This document shows positions 14,951 to 21,565 of a DNA stretch of 30,983 nucleotides, piece after piece (position 1 is the stretch's first letter; each line of letters opens with the position of its first letter). Source of the stretch: a virus; IMG/VR virus record IMGVR_UViG_3300030390_000831, positions 1-30,983 of that record, one strand, 5' to 3'. Position numbers and translations under genes: made by a program. The notes beneath the pieces were generated by a model. That model was not told where the DNA came from and searched no databases. It was given only the letters and a program-made list of their open reading frames with translations.

Positions 14951-16409
14951 CTACAAATTTAAAATGAAACCATTTAATCATCAGAACGAGGCACTTGCTT
15001 TCGGTTGGGACAGACCAGAGTTCGGTCTGTTCATGGAGATGGGTACAGGCAAGTCCAAAGTATTACTCGATAACATAGGTATGTTGCATCAAGATGGGAA
15101 GATAGACTTTGCTTTAGTCCTCGCTCCCAAGGGTGTGTATCGTAACTGGGTATCAAAAGAAATACCAGAGCATATGTCTGATGATGTACCTCATCGAGTG
15201 ATTCGTTGGGTGTCAGGTCCCAACAAGAAACAAAAGGAAGAAATGCGCTCAGTCCAGGATGACTTCGATGGATTAACTATATTTGTCATGAATGTTGAAG
15301 CGTTCTCTTCTCTCAAGGGTCAGAAGGCAGGGTCCTGGATGGCTCGTGCGCTCGGTCACAACGGATTAATTGCTATTGATGAATCAACCACGATCAAAAA
15401 CCACAAAGCCAAGCGCTCTAAAGCTTTAATGAAAATAGCTGCAGGTTTCAAGTATAGAAGACTGTTGACAGGCTCTCCCGTAACAAAAAGTCCAATGGAT
15501 ATTTACTCTCAGTGCGAGTTCCTTAGACCAGGGCTTTTGGGACACGAGTCATACTACTCGTTCCAAGGTCGATATGCCATCGTGCAACGTAGAACTATGG
15601 GACACACAGCCTTTCAACAGATCATTGGCTTCAGAAACCTAGACGAATTAACCAAAAGAATAGATATGTTCTCCTTTCGGGTACTCAAGAAGGATTGTTT
15701 GGATCTCCCTGATAAAATATACACCGCTCGATATGTTGGCATGACCAAAGAACAATTGAGTATGTACGAACAGATCCGAAGACACGCCATGGTTCTACTC
15801 GAGAATGGTGAGATGGCTACTGCCCCTGCTGTAATCACGCAGATGCTCCGACTTCAACAGATTATGTCTGGGCATTTGAAGACAGACGAAGGTGAGATGA
15901 TGTACTTCCCATCTAAAAGAATGGATGCATTGGAAGAGATCATCAACGAGCACGATGGTAAAGCAATCATCTGGTCTAGGTTTCGCCATGACATCATAGG
16001 CATGACTGAAATGTTGAACAAGAAGTTTGGTGAGGGTTCCGCTGCCGCATACTTTGGCGACACATCTGATGATGATCGTAATGATATCGTTATAAATTTC
16101 CAGAACCCTAACCACCCCCTCAAGTATTTTGTGGGCAATCCTGCAACCGCAGGGTATGGGTTGACTTTGACCGAAGCTAATCTCGTGGTATACTACGCAA
16201 ACGATTTTAATCTAGAGACGCGCATTCAATCAGAGGATCGTGCTCATCGGATCGGTCAAAAGAATAACGTAACGTACATCGATCTGATCTGTGAAGGTAG
16301 TATTGATGAGCAGATAGTTAAAGCTTTACGCGCCAAGATAGATATCGGTGCTAAAGTATTAGGAGAAGAGGCTAAAGAATGGCTAAGTCTAAAACCCACG
16401 ATCAAGTAA
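14940..16409 (+). CDS. SNF2-family (SF2) DNA helicase / translocase
   Basis: A 489-aa protein. The ATG at 14940 is chosen because GTGGAG at 14927-14932 gives an 8-nt spacing; an in-frame GTG lies one codon earlier. Motif I is MEMGTGKSK (32-40), motif II is IDEST (146-150), where SNF2 proteins usually have DEAH or DEAQ, motif III is LTGSP (176-180), motif V is in NPATAGYGLTLTEAN (400-414), and motif VI is QSEDRAHRIGQ (430-440). This is a compact single-chain SNF2 motor with no extra domains. Phage relatives are found in replication modules and may remodel protein-DNA complexes or help recombination. It is transcribed against its neighbours on both sides and overlaps the following small gene by 31 bp. 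Confidence 0.93.
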   Translation: MTVNYKFKMKPFNHQNEALAFGWDRPEFGLFMEMGTGKSKVLLDNIGMLHQDGKIDFALVLAPKGVYRNWVSKEIPEHMSDDVPHRVIRWVSGPNKKQKEEMRSVQDDFDGLTIFVMNVEAFSSLKGQKAGSWMARALGHNGLIAIDESTTIKNHKAKRSKALMKIAAGFKYRRLLTGSPVTKSPMDIYSQCEFLRPGLLGHESYYSFQGRYAIVQRRTMGHTAFQQIIGFRNLDELTKRIDMFSFRVLKKDCLDLPDKIYTARYVGMTKEQLSMYEQIRRHAMVLLENGEMATAPAVITQMLRLQQIMSGHLKTDEGEMMYFPSKRMDALEEIINEHDGKAIIWSRFRHDIIGMTEMLNKKFGEGSAAAYFGDTSDDDRNDIVINFQNPNHPLKYFVGNPATAGYGLTLTEANLVVYYANDFNLETRIQSEDRAHRIGQKNNVTYIDLICEGSIDEQIVKALRAKIDIGAKVLGEEAKEWLSLKPTIK

Positions 16410-16621
16410 TCGAAACGTTCTGCTCTCGACGAAGAGGTTGGATGAACGATAAGACCGCAACCAAAGCTCTCGAGGATCTGGTAGGTTTAGATCCTGGCGT
16501 AGCTAATGCTCTGCTAAAAGAAATGAAACGTCACAACGTCACGCAAATCCGTGGGTATAGTAAAGAACCTGAGAGATTAGCCAAGGGTAAAAAAGGTACA
16601 GTCTTCGAGGCAAAAAAATAA
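16379..16621 (+). CDS. Small basic hypothetical protein downstream of SNF2 helicase
   Basis: An 80-aa basic protein beginning MAKSKTHDQVIETFCSRR and ending GKKGTVFEAKK; no family recognised. It starts inside the end of the helicase gene (31-bp overlap) behind AGGAGAAGAGG, an excellent ribosome site, so the two are probably made together. The helix with DPGVANALLKEMKRHNVTQI could bind nucleic acid. Its last codons (Lys-Lys-stop) are also the A-tract that provides the U-run of the leftward terminator at 16612-16658. Confidence 0.7.
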   Translation: MAKSKTHDQVIETFCSRRRGWMNDKTATKALEDLVGLDPGVANALLKEMKRHNVTQIRGYSKEPERLAKGKKGTVFEAKK

Positions 16622-16658
16622 CCCCGACGTTGCAGTGCGAAACCTAGCCAGTCGGGGT
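16612..16658 (-). terminator. Intrinsic terminator of the leftward accessory operon
   Basis: On the minus strand an 8-bp perfect stem ACCCCGAC/GTCGGGGT (16621-16628 with 16651-16658) with a 22-nt loop is followed by TA and seven T (16618 to 16612). On the plus strand no T-run follows, so it works leftward only. It stops the accessory transcript before it runs antisense into the helicase gene. Confidence 0.75.
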
Positions 16659-16700
16659 CTAGTTGATGGTTGAGCACACAGGCGTACTCCACCGAGCAAT
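16612..16700 (-). ncRNA. Candidate structured small RNA of about 88 nt
   Basis: A strong promoter (16707-16735) points leftward into a gene-free stretch that ends about 88 nt later in a perfect terminator hairpin. The predicted transcript would start near 16700, form a 6-bp stem-loop (16684-16689 with 16672-16677, one G-U pair, loop of 6), leave a short single-stranded link, and end in the 8-bp terminator stem plus U-run. No open reading frame of note lies in it. It could act as a phage regulatory RNA. The alternative is that this is only the 3' untranslated tail of the regulator gene upstream. Confidence 0.45.
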
Positions 16701-16706
16701 TTGTAT

Positions 16707-16735
16707 ATTATATCATACTATATTGGTTTCAGCAA
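16707..16735 (-). promoter_or_regulatory. Extended -10 sigma70 promoter
   Basis: TTGCTG (16730-16735), a 17-bp spacer, then TATAAT (16707-16712) preceded by TG at the extended -10 place (TGATATAAT), all on the minus strand. The -35 lies in the last codons of the 56-aa regulator gene. This is the best -10 element seen in the window, and it points at the candidate sRNA. Confidence 0.6.
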
Positions 16736-16883
16736 CTGCTCTTCGGATTAATACCGATAGCTGCCGAGCCATAGATCTCTGTTCACGTTCGGATAACTTA
16801 CGCAACAGTTCATGGTCAGCCTTTAGCAAACCTACGTTCTGAAATTGTTGCTTATCTCGTTCTTCCATTTTTTGTCGAGCCAT
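16713..16883 (-). CDS. Small ribbon-helix-helix-like regulator (56 aa)
   Basis: A 56-aa gene, easily missed because of its size. Translation starts at 16881-16883 behind a perfect AGGAGG, 5 nt from the ATG. The protein MARQKMEERD...ETNIV contains a short strand (FQNVGLL), a first helix (ADHELLRKLSEREQRS) and a second helix (MARQLSVLIRRAVAE), the strand-helix-helix order and basic character of Arc/CopG-type ribbon-helix-helix DNA-binding proteins. It is the last gene of the leftward accessory operon and is followed at once by the promoter and candidate sRNA. It may control one of the palindromic operators elsewhere in the window. The fold is inferred from the pattern only. Confidence 0.75.
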   Translation of the reverse strand: MARQKMEERDKQQFQNVGLLKADHELLRKLSEREQRSMARQLSVLIRRAVAETNIV

Positions 16884-16938
16884 GATGACCTCCTATTTGT
16901 GCACAGCTTATACAACAGATGTTAGTGGGATGCAACCT

Positions 16939-17220
16939 TTACTCATTCTCGGTGTCCACGTCTTCGTATTGCCCATCGTCTTTCATGGTACTTGTTACTC
17001 GGATCGCTCTCCAAGGAGTTTCGTGTCGTTTGTCCTCATAGTTAGGGATGCAATGTGCAAGCACGATGTCGCCAAGGTCGATGTCTAGTTTATTAACCAA
17101 GCGGCTGTTGAAAAACACGACGTCGCCTTCTTCGTTCTGGCCGAAGGCACTGTTCGTGGGGGTTATGTCCTCAATGATTACATTGAAAGGAGTTGTGTTG
17201 AATGTTGTTTTTAATTCCAT
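16939..17220 (-). CDS. Hypothetical beta-rich protein, possible OB-like fold
   Basis: A 93-aa acidic protein with strand-like segments: FNVIIEDIT, EGDVVFFNSRLVNKL, LGDIVLAHCIPNYED and PWRAIRVTSTM. The order of short strands with a central GD[IV]V turn is like cold-shock or other small OB folds, but no family signature is certain. It lies 19 bp after the stop of the preceding helix-turn-helix gene and 55 bp before the 56-aa regulator gene. Confidence 0.65.
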   Translation of the reverse strand: MELKTTFNTTPFNVIIEDITPTNSAFGQNEEGDVVFFNSRLVNKLDIDLGDIVLAHCIPNYEDKRHETPWRAIRVTSTMKDDGQYEDVDTENE

Positions 17221-17239
17221 GTTTGTTTTCCTATTTGAT

Positions 17240-17593
17240 TTAAGTTCGCGGTAATCCGTAACGCTTCTTGATGTAGTTCACAGCGTGGCGCGACGTTCTT
17301 AGTTCTTCTGACATTTCCACTAGGGTCATGTCCGTTGTAAGCATCATCTTGTTGACGAGCTCTGCGGATTTAGAAAGAGGGCGACCTTTGGGATCGACAT
17401 CTGGACCAGACGCAGGGGCTTTGTCAGTGCGAATGCGTTTACTTGTTCCACGCTTCGCGTTAGTCAATGATTTGCGGCTCATGGTAGATGATCCCCGAGC
17501 CAAAGGGTTTGCTTTGCGGTCGATTATATTCTGCCTATCCCAAGCTTCTTTATATATGTCTTGGTACTTTTCAACCTTCTCCTGGTCTGTCAT
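17240..17593 (-). CDS. Hypothetical protein with C-terminal helix-turn-helix
   Basis: A 117-aa basic protein. The N-terminal half is charged and likely flexible (RKANPLARGSSTMSRKSL). The C-terminal 35 residues (DMTLVEMSEELRTSRHAVNY followed by IKKRYGLPRT) have the helix-turn-helix pattern of small phage regulators. Its start overlaps the upstream stop by 1 bp (TAATG). Confidence 0.7.
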   Translation of the reverse strand: MTDQEKVEKYQDIYKEAWDRQNIIDRKANPLARGSSTMSRKSLTNAKRGTSKRIRTDKAPASGPDVDPKGRPLSKSAELVNKMMLTTDMTLVEMSEELRTSRHAVNYIKKRYGLPRT

Positions 17594-17982
17594 TAGTGCC
17601 GCGTCCTTTCTTTTGGTTTTGCTTTGACCATGCGAGACGTGATGTCTTGAAGCAGATTAAATAACCCTGCCATTTCTTCGGGTGATCCTGCGTATACAGA
17701 GCCAAATGTCATTAAAGCAGCGGGCACCTCCTCGTCGGTTAAATTGTCAGGCAGAACCCGAGCGATGTTGTTTATCAATGCGGATTTTTCTTTGTCCACA
17801 TGAGTATCCACTCGAGACTGGTCTTCAAACCTACTGCTGATAACCAAAGAGATCGTCCAATCCATGACGTCGTCTCGAGCATCGAGGTCAGCCTTCCAAG
17901 ACTGAACCTCCTTCCATGTCTCAAATTTTCTAATCATCTCGTGCGGAAGAGATCGTTCCCTACTCCATGTTACTTGGTACAT
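17593..17982 (-). CDS. Hypothetical protein
   Basis: A 129-aa protein, family not recognised. The N-terminus (YQVTWSRERSLPHEMIRKFE) and the WTISLVISSRFEDQ strand suggest an alpha/beta fold, and the C-terminal half is helical with SPEEMAGLFNLLQDITSRM. It overlaps the next upstream gene by 13 bp and the downstream one by 1 bp. Confidence 0.65.
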   Translation of the reverse strand: MYQVTWSRERSLPHEMIRKFETWKEVQSWKADLDARDDVMDWTISLVISSRFEDQSRVDTHVDKEKSALINNIARVLPDNLTDEEVPAALMTFGSVYAGSPEEMAGLFNLLQDITSRMVKAKPKERTRH

Positions 17983-18194
17983 TGATATGCCCCCCTACAA
18001 TCTAAATCGATAGTCATACTCAATCGCCAAAAGTCTCCTTCTGACAGGTGAACAGCCATTTTATCTGCCAAATTCCAAGCATTATCTATAAACTCAGGAG
18101 GATCAATCCACTCATAATGCTCGTCGCTCACAGTGGTTGTAGCTATTAGCTTATTGTTCTGGCTAAATAGTTTAAGTTTTGCGGTCATACTCAT
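17970..18194 (-). CDS. Small hypothetical protein
   Basis: A 74-aa protein starting MSMTAKLKLFSQNNKL. The ATG at 18192-18194 is chosen because it lies just after the stop of the upstream gene and 12 nt beyond AGGAGG; an in-frame ATG two codons later is also possible, and longer starts would run through the upstream gene. It has alternating strand-like segments (KLIATTTVSDEHYEWI and FWRLSMTIDLD), so a small alpha/beta fold is likely. Function unknown. Confidence 0.65.
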   Translation of the reverse strand: MSMTAKLKLFSQNNKLIATTTVSDEHYEWIDPPEFIDNAWNLADKMAVHLSEGDFWRLSMTIDLDCRGAYQCTK

Positions 18195-18196
18195 GT

Positions 18197-18406
18197 TCAG
18201 TATTTCCCTCCTGTTACATCGTATTGAAGACCTTTGATCACAGCTATCCTGCGTGCAATCGTTGACATCTCGTCCCAATCGTTAATGGTTAGCGTAGCGC
18301 GATAAACTTCGTCGCTGTTTTCGATATGCTCATTAAACACGTCGGTTTGCATCTCGAGTAGGTGATCTAGTGCTACTTGCACCACACTTATTTCTTCTTT
18401 AGTCAT
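18197..18406 (-). CDS. Small acidic hypothetical protein
   Basis: A 69-aa acidic protein: an N-terminal helix (EEISVVQVALDHLLEMQTDV), a short strand (RATLTIND), a second helix and the tail YDVTGGKY. No family recognised. It overlaps the upstream 83-aa gene by 8 bp and carries the AGGAGG used by the gene after it in its own last codons. Confidence 0.65.
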   Translation of the reverse strand: MTKEEISVVQVALDHLLEMQTDVFNEHIENSDEVYRATLTINDWDEMSTIARRIAVIKGLQYDVTGGKY

Positions 18407-18650
18407 GATTGTTTCCTTTTCTGAATGGTCTTAATTTAGGCAGAGGACTTGTCATAGTTGTAGACATCTCTGCGGTTTCTAGGCATTGCGCCATGCTATC
18501 AGGGTAATGCGCGAAGATCGTCGGATAGAAATCATCCATCACATCTCCGCATATTTCCATGGAAGGCAGAAGGATGCTCGAGATCATCGGCTCTCGGTCA
18601 TCGGTTCCTGCATGATAAGTTAGTAGAAGAATTGTCCAGAATTTAACCAT
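18399..18650 (-). CDS. Small protein with hydrophobic N-terminus
   Basis: An 83-aa protein starting MVKFWTILLLTYHAG, a short hydrophobic lead that could be a membrane anchor or signal-like segment. It is followed by SSILLPSMEICGDVMDD and a C-terminal Pro/basic tail. The start at 18648-18650 is preferred because its ATG overlaps the stop of the 30-aa gene upstream by 8 bp; an in-frame ATG at 18681-18683 would overlap that gene further and lacks a good ribosome site. The PSMEIC element recalls small membrane-anchored phage proteins, but the function is unknown. Confidence 0.6.
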   Translation of the reverse strand: MVKFWTILLLTYHAGTDDREPMISSILLPSMEICGDVMDDFYPTIFAHYPDSMAQCLETAEMSTTMTSPLPKLRPFRKGNNHD

Positions 18651-18735
18651 AGCAGGCACCAAAGATATTGCTAAACACTTCATCCAACACCGTTTCTAGC
18701 TCCTCGGACGTGAGGGTCTTGATATTATAATACAT
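18643..18735 (-). CDS. Possible 30-aa peptide gene
   Basis: A short frame from ATG at 18733-18735 to TAA at 18643-18645 encoding MYYNIKTLTSEELETVLDEV and ten more residues. An AGGAGG-like site lies about 6 nt upstream, within the end of the preceding gene, which it overlaps by 11 bp. Its stop overlaps the start of the next gene by 8 bp. The chain of overlaps fits the operon; the small size keeps confidence moderate. Confidence 0.5.
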   Translation of the reverse strand: MYYNIKTLTSEELETVLDEVFSNIFGACYG

Positions 18736-18940
18736 CCTCGACCTCCTCTTCTGGAACCATGTAATCGGTCGAGTAGGCCATATCAGTTCGGACAACCAAA
18801 CCTGTTACAGCTTTCGTTCTAGACATGAACTCACAGTAAGCTTCCGACGAGGCATAGTGCTCGCCAATCGCCTCGACATAATGTACTTCGCTGACCAATC
18901 CTTCGACGACCACGCGGTAAACTTGAGGTATCTTTGACAT
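18725..18940 (-). CDS. Small acidic hypothetical protein
   Basis: A 71-aa protein starting MSKIPQVYRVVVEGLV. The ATG at 18938-18940 is chosen because it forms TAATG with the stop of the upstream gene and has GGAGGGGG about 9 nt before it. Two strands (VYRVVVEGL and GLVVRTDMAY) flank a helix (SSEAYCEFMSRT), and the tail is acidic (PEEEVEDVL). No family recognised. Confidence 0.65.
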   Translation of the reverse strand: MSKIPQVYRVVVEGLVSEVHYVEAIGEHYASSEAYCEFMSRTKAVTGLVVRTDMAYSTDYMVPEEEVEDVL

Positions 18941-19269
18941 TAATAATCCCCCTCCAATACAGGTTCGAGCGCGTCGAACGCTTCTTGTGTCCACTCAGGA
19001 AAACCATGCTCCTCGTCCCTGAGATCCAATAAGTTTTGCGCCACGAAGAATGCAACTCGGTCGGTGCAATCCTCAAACGTTAAGGTGTCTGGATCTAATC
19101 GAAGCACTCGGATAGATGAGCATTCACTACAATGATCATATGCCAAGTGACATGCATCCTCGAATGTTTCTGGGAGCTCCTCTGCGTGAGCGAGATCCTT
19201 GTATTGAACATGCTCGGTTCCATGCTGAAACGAACCTGTTGATGTGATTAAGAATTGATACGGCATCAT
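18940..19269 (-). CDS. Acidic hypothetical protein
   Basis: A 109-aa strongly acidic protein with five cysteines, including CSEC at about residues 47-50. The segment FEDACHLAYDHCSECSSIRV has a helix then strand pattern, and the C-terminus is highly acidic (DEEHGFPEWTQEAFDALEPV). Excess negative charge could suit a DNA mimic, but this is only a possibility. Start overlaps the upstream stop as ATGA. Confidence 0.65.
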   Translation of the reverse strand: MMPYQFLITSTGSFQHGTEHVQYKDLAHAEELPETFEDACHLAYDHCSECSSIRVLRLDPDTLTFEDCTDRVAFFVAQNLLDLRDEEHGFPEWTQEAFDALEPVLEGDY

Positions 19270-19529
19270 GATAAAGCTCCTTGTGCATAAAATAACTTGA
19301 ACTCTGCGTTGCCTTGCCTGTGAACAAGTTGTTCGGAATACTCCTCCTTATTCAATTCGGTAGCCTCCCCCCATGTCCATTCACATTCACTGTGATCTTC
19401 AACGAACTCACCATCCGCTCCATTGTTGCGATAGTATTCCATCACATCGTTTTCATCCCAATCATTAGGTGTCAAAACAACAACGTCTAGTGGCTGTGTG
19501 TATGACGCGGTTACTCTAAATCTTTTCAT
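19266..19529 (-). CDS. Small acidic hypothetical protein
   Basis: An 87-aa acidic protein starting MKRFRVTASYTQPLDVVVLT, with a strand-rich N-terminus, a helix (NDVMEYYRNNG) and a Trp-containing acidic stretch (SECEWTWGEATEL). The strand-helix arrangement is like that of the 71-aa protein two genes downstream, so they may be distant relatives. ATGA overlap with the upstream gene. Confidence 0.65.
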   Translation of the reverse strand: MKRFRVTASYTQPLDVVVLTPNDWDENDVMEYYRNNGADGEFVEDHSECEWTWGEATELNKEEYSEQLVHRQGNAEFKLFYAQGALS

Positions 19530-20059
19530 CCCATTGTCTCCTTCATTAAGTTTTTAAATACATCTATGGTGTCCTCGAGGCCAAGCTCTTCATCGTCCTC
19601 CTCGTCATCAGGTCTCCAACAGTTGTCCTGACCCAAGGCATACTCACCCTCGAACCATCCGCCTTCGTCAACGTATTCCGCTTGGACTTCAATACCCATG
19701 GCAAACAACTTATCCCACACTGGAACAGGTGGTGCCCAAGCCGTCCAACATCGGAACGTGAACCACGCGGTGTCCTTGTCTTCGCTGAACTCAATCCTGT
19801 CCTCGATCTCAACTTCACAAACATCCCACTTGGTATTCCAGTTTTCATTACGCCACTCGTGAGCAGATTGGATCTCAAGATCATGTTGCCCATGCTTTCG
19901 CTTAGTCGTAGGATCAAGCAAAACTTGAAGAGGCATAGGTGAGATGACACTACAAAAACGAGGATCATCACAAAGCTCTGGGCTTAGATATTGGTATAGT
20001 TCATACACCACTTTACTAGCTCCATGCAGATAAACAGTTTGTTCACAATGATTAGGCAT
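19526..20059 (-). CDS. Api92-like / YubB-like protein (ferredoxin-like domain)
   Basis: A 177-aa protein. MPNHCEQTVYLHG at the start, NENWNTKWDVCEVEIED in the middle and FRCWTAWAPPVPVWDKLF after it are the hallmark order of the Api92-like (DUF1281/YubB) family of phages and plasmids, whose core is a ferredoxin-like fold. The length is close to the family norm and the tail is very acidic (DDEEDDEELG). The molecular function of the family is not established. It overlaps the upstream gene by 8 bp and the downstream one by 4 bp. Confidence 0.82.
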   Translation of the reverse strand: MPNHCEQTVYLHGASKVVYELYQYLSPELCDDPRFCSVISPMPLQVLLDPTTKRKHGQHDLEIQSAHEWRNENWNTKWDVCEVEIEDRIEFSEDKDTAWFTFRCWTAWAPPVPVWDKLFAMGIEVQAEYVDEGGWFEGEYALGQDNCWRPDDEEDDEELGLEDTIDVFKNLMKETMG

Positions 20060-20282
20060 TATCTATATCCTTTACTAAAACGTGATAAACAGAACGTATG
20101 TTGTTTCTGAAACATTTGTTAGAAACCTCTAATGCAAGGTTTCTGTTTCCCTGTTCTTCATCAACATACTTTTGGTAACTATAATGTTCGCCATTCTCCT
20201 CAAGCTTGAGCTTCGCAAGATAGTCCTCGGACATCGTTACTTCCATGTGGATTTCTAAATTAACTTTTACCGCAACTGACAT
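20052..20282 (-). CDS. Small hypothetical protein
   Basis: A 76-aa protein: two strands (AVKVNLEIHMEVTM), an acidic helix with HYSYQKYVDEEQGN, and a C-terminal strand (RSVYHVLVKDIDNA). No family recognised. Start overlaps the upstream stop (TAATG) with AGGAGG just before it. Confidence 0.65.
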   Translation of the reverse strand: MSVAVKVNLEIHMEVTMSEDYLAKLKLEENGEHYSYQKYVDEEQGNRNLALEVSNKCFRNNIRSVYHVLVKDIDNA

Positions 20283-20485
20283 TACACATCCTCCTGTGAA
20301 AGAAAGGCATACGCAGGGTTCTTGAACTCTTCTTCAAACAACCCAATCTCATCAAAGCCGTACAGAACTAATGCGTCCTCGGTACTCTGTCCTTGCTCAT
20401 AAACAACCAAGTCATATCCAACAGGGATCCCACCCTCGAAGTCCTCATGAATTGGCATTACTTTAGGTAAGGTAGTCTGGTTCAT
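20282..20485 (-). CDS. Small acidic hypothetical protein
   Basis: A 67-aa acidic protein starting MNQTTLPKVMPIHEDFEGGI, with an EEFKNPAYAFLSQEDV tail. No family recognised. Its ATG forms TAATG with the end of the 249-aa gene, and AAGGAG lies 9 nt before it. Confidence 0.65.
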   Translation of the reverse strand: MNQTTLPKVMPIHEDFEGGIPVGYDLVVYEQGQSTEDALVLYGFDEIGLFEEEFKNPAYAFLSQEDV

Positions 20486-21234
20486 TATAAATACTCCTTG
20501 TTTAAAATATTAAATAATTGACTGATGTATTCTGCTTTCGCTTTATCAGGCAAAGTTTTGCGGTTCTCTTTTTTGTAATCTAAGAACTTAGCTTCAACTG
20601 GATCTAAATCCTTGTCGAAATATCCCACGACAACTTCCCAATCGTTGATAACCTGACCTTTACGATCACGTTCAAGCTTAGATCGATCCTTCATATTAAC
20701 AGTGATCTCGTAGTAGCTTTCGTCCTCCTCGTTAAACCTAATCAATGATGGACACTTCTCACCATCAACTCCACCATGAGTAAAGCCGTCTGGCTCCACC
20801 ATTGTGATGATCTCATTGTATAGAGACACGTTATCAAAGTCAGGGAACATCGCTTCAAGATGTTTGCCATGTACGAAGTCGATTACTTCTTGAAAGTTGT
20901 TAGTCATCAAACTGTCATGGAAGTTTGTCCAATCTGAGTTGTGACCATTGTATCTGTCAGATGTCTGAACAGTGAACCTCGGTGGCAAAGTATGCTCCAC
21001 ATCGGAAAATTTAAAACCCTCAGAGAGATCCTCTCTCCTCCAATACCATTCTAATAAATCATGATTGGTTCCCATAATACGAGAAGCGTTCATAACACGC
21101 TGTTGAAGGTGATGAGTATCCACCCAGATGTGAAAGCCGTTTACTTGGTAGCTCGGTAACTCATCGTTACCATACGTCGTGCATTCCCAGTGATCTGGTA
21201 TTTGCAAGTCGTCAGTGTATGTTTCAAAACTCAT
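20485..21234 (-). CDS. Hypothetical protein, largest of the accessory operon
   Basis: A 249-aa protein with no recognised domain. The first part is rich in aromatic residues and histidines (GFHIWVDTHHLQQR, LLEWYWRRED), the centre contains FTHGGVDGEKCPSLIRF, followed by a strand (YYEITVNMKDRSK), and the C-terminus is helical and basic. The spread of His and Asp could bind a metal, but no catalytic motif is clear. Overlaps the first gene of the operon by 4 bp (ATGA). Confidence 0.68.
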   Translation of the reverse strand: MSFETYTDDLQIPDHWECTTYGNDELPSYQVNGFHIWVDTHHLQQRVMNASRIMGTNHDLLEWYWRREDLSEGFKFSDVEHTLPPRFTVQTSDRYNGHNSDWTNFHDSLMTNNFQEVIDFVHGKHLEAMFPDFDNVSLYNEIITMVEPDGFTHGGVDGEKCPSLIRFNEEDESYYEITVNMKDRSKLERDRKGQVINDWEVVVGYFDKDLDPVEAKFLDYKKENRKTLPDKAKAEYISQLFNILNKEYL

Positions 21235-21461
21235 GATATTCTCCTGTGAAAGATATTAATTTGCTCGTTGCTGTAGCCTAGGTTTTTATATTCGTTTAAG
21301 ATTTTAACGATGAAGCTTTTTGGCTCATTGCTTGTTATCTCATCAAAACCTCTTTTGCCTACTAAACTAAACAAAACTTTAAACTTAGGGTTGCAAGCGT
21401 CATCCGCCATTTTTTCAATAAATCCAAAGTGTACGAAGGGATTGGTTTCTGTAGGTGCCAT
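21231..21461 (-). CDS. Small hypothetical protein, first gene of the accessory operon
   Basis: A 76-aa protein starting MAPTETNPFVHFGFIEKMAD and ending GYSNEQINIFHRRIS; a helical protein of unknown family. It directly follows the leader with TTTAATTAA and AAGGAG (about 21465-21490) that is shared with genes at 23.5-24.5 kb. Being first in line, it would be the most highly expressed of this operon. Confidence 0.7.
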   Translation of the reverse strand: MAPTETNPFVHFGFIEKMADDACNPKFKVLFSLVGKRGFDEITSNEPKSFIVKILNEYKNLGYSNEQINIFHRRIS

Positions 21462-21504
21462 ATGGCAATCTCCTTAGTTTAATTAAATTGGTAGTAAGTA
21501 ACAA

Positions 21505-21531
21505 GTTATAGGTTCTTGCTCCATGGGTCAA
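21505..21531 (-). promoter_or_regulatory. Candidate leftward promoter of the accessory operon
   Basis: On the minus strand TTGACC (21526-21531), a short 15-bp spacer and TATAAC (21505-21510), continuing as TATAACTTGT. The mirror promoter for the terminase side has the same TTGnCC, 15-bp and TATAACTTGT layout, which supports both. Confidence 0.45.
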
Positions 21532-21565
21532 GGAAATAATTTTAGAGGGGTGAGTACAAAGATCA

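Noticed and set aside
16621-16700. A tRNA gene, because of the stem-loop rich stretch
   Set aside because: No acceptor stem pairs with a matching 3' end, and there is no T-loop or anticodon arm; a terminator and a small stem-loop explain the pairing.
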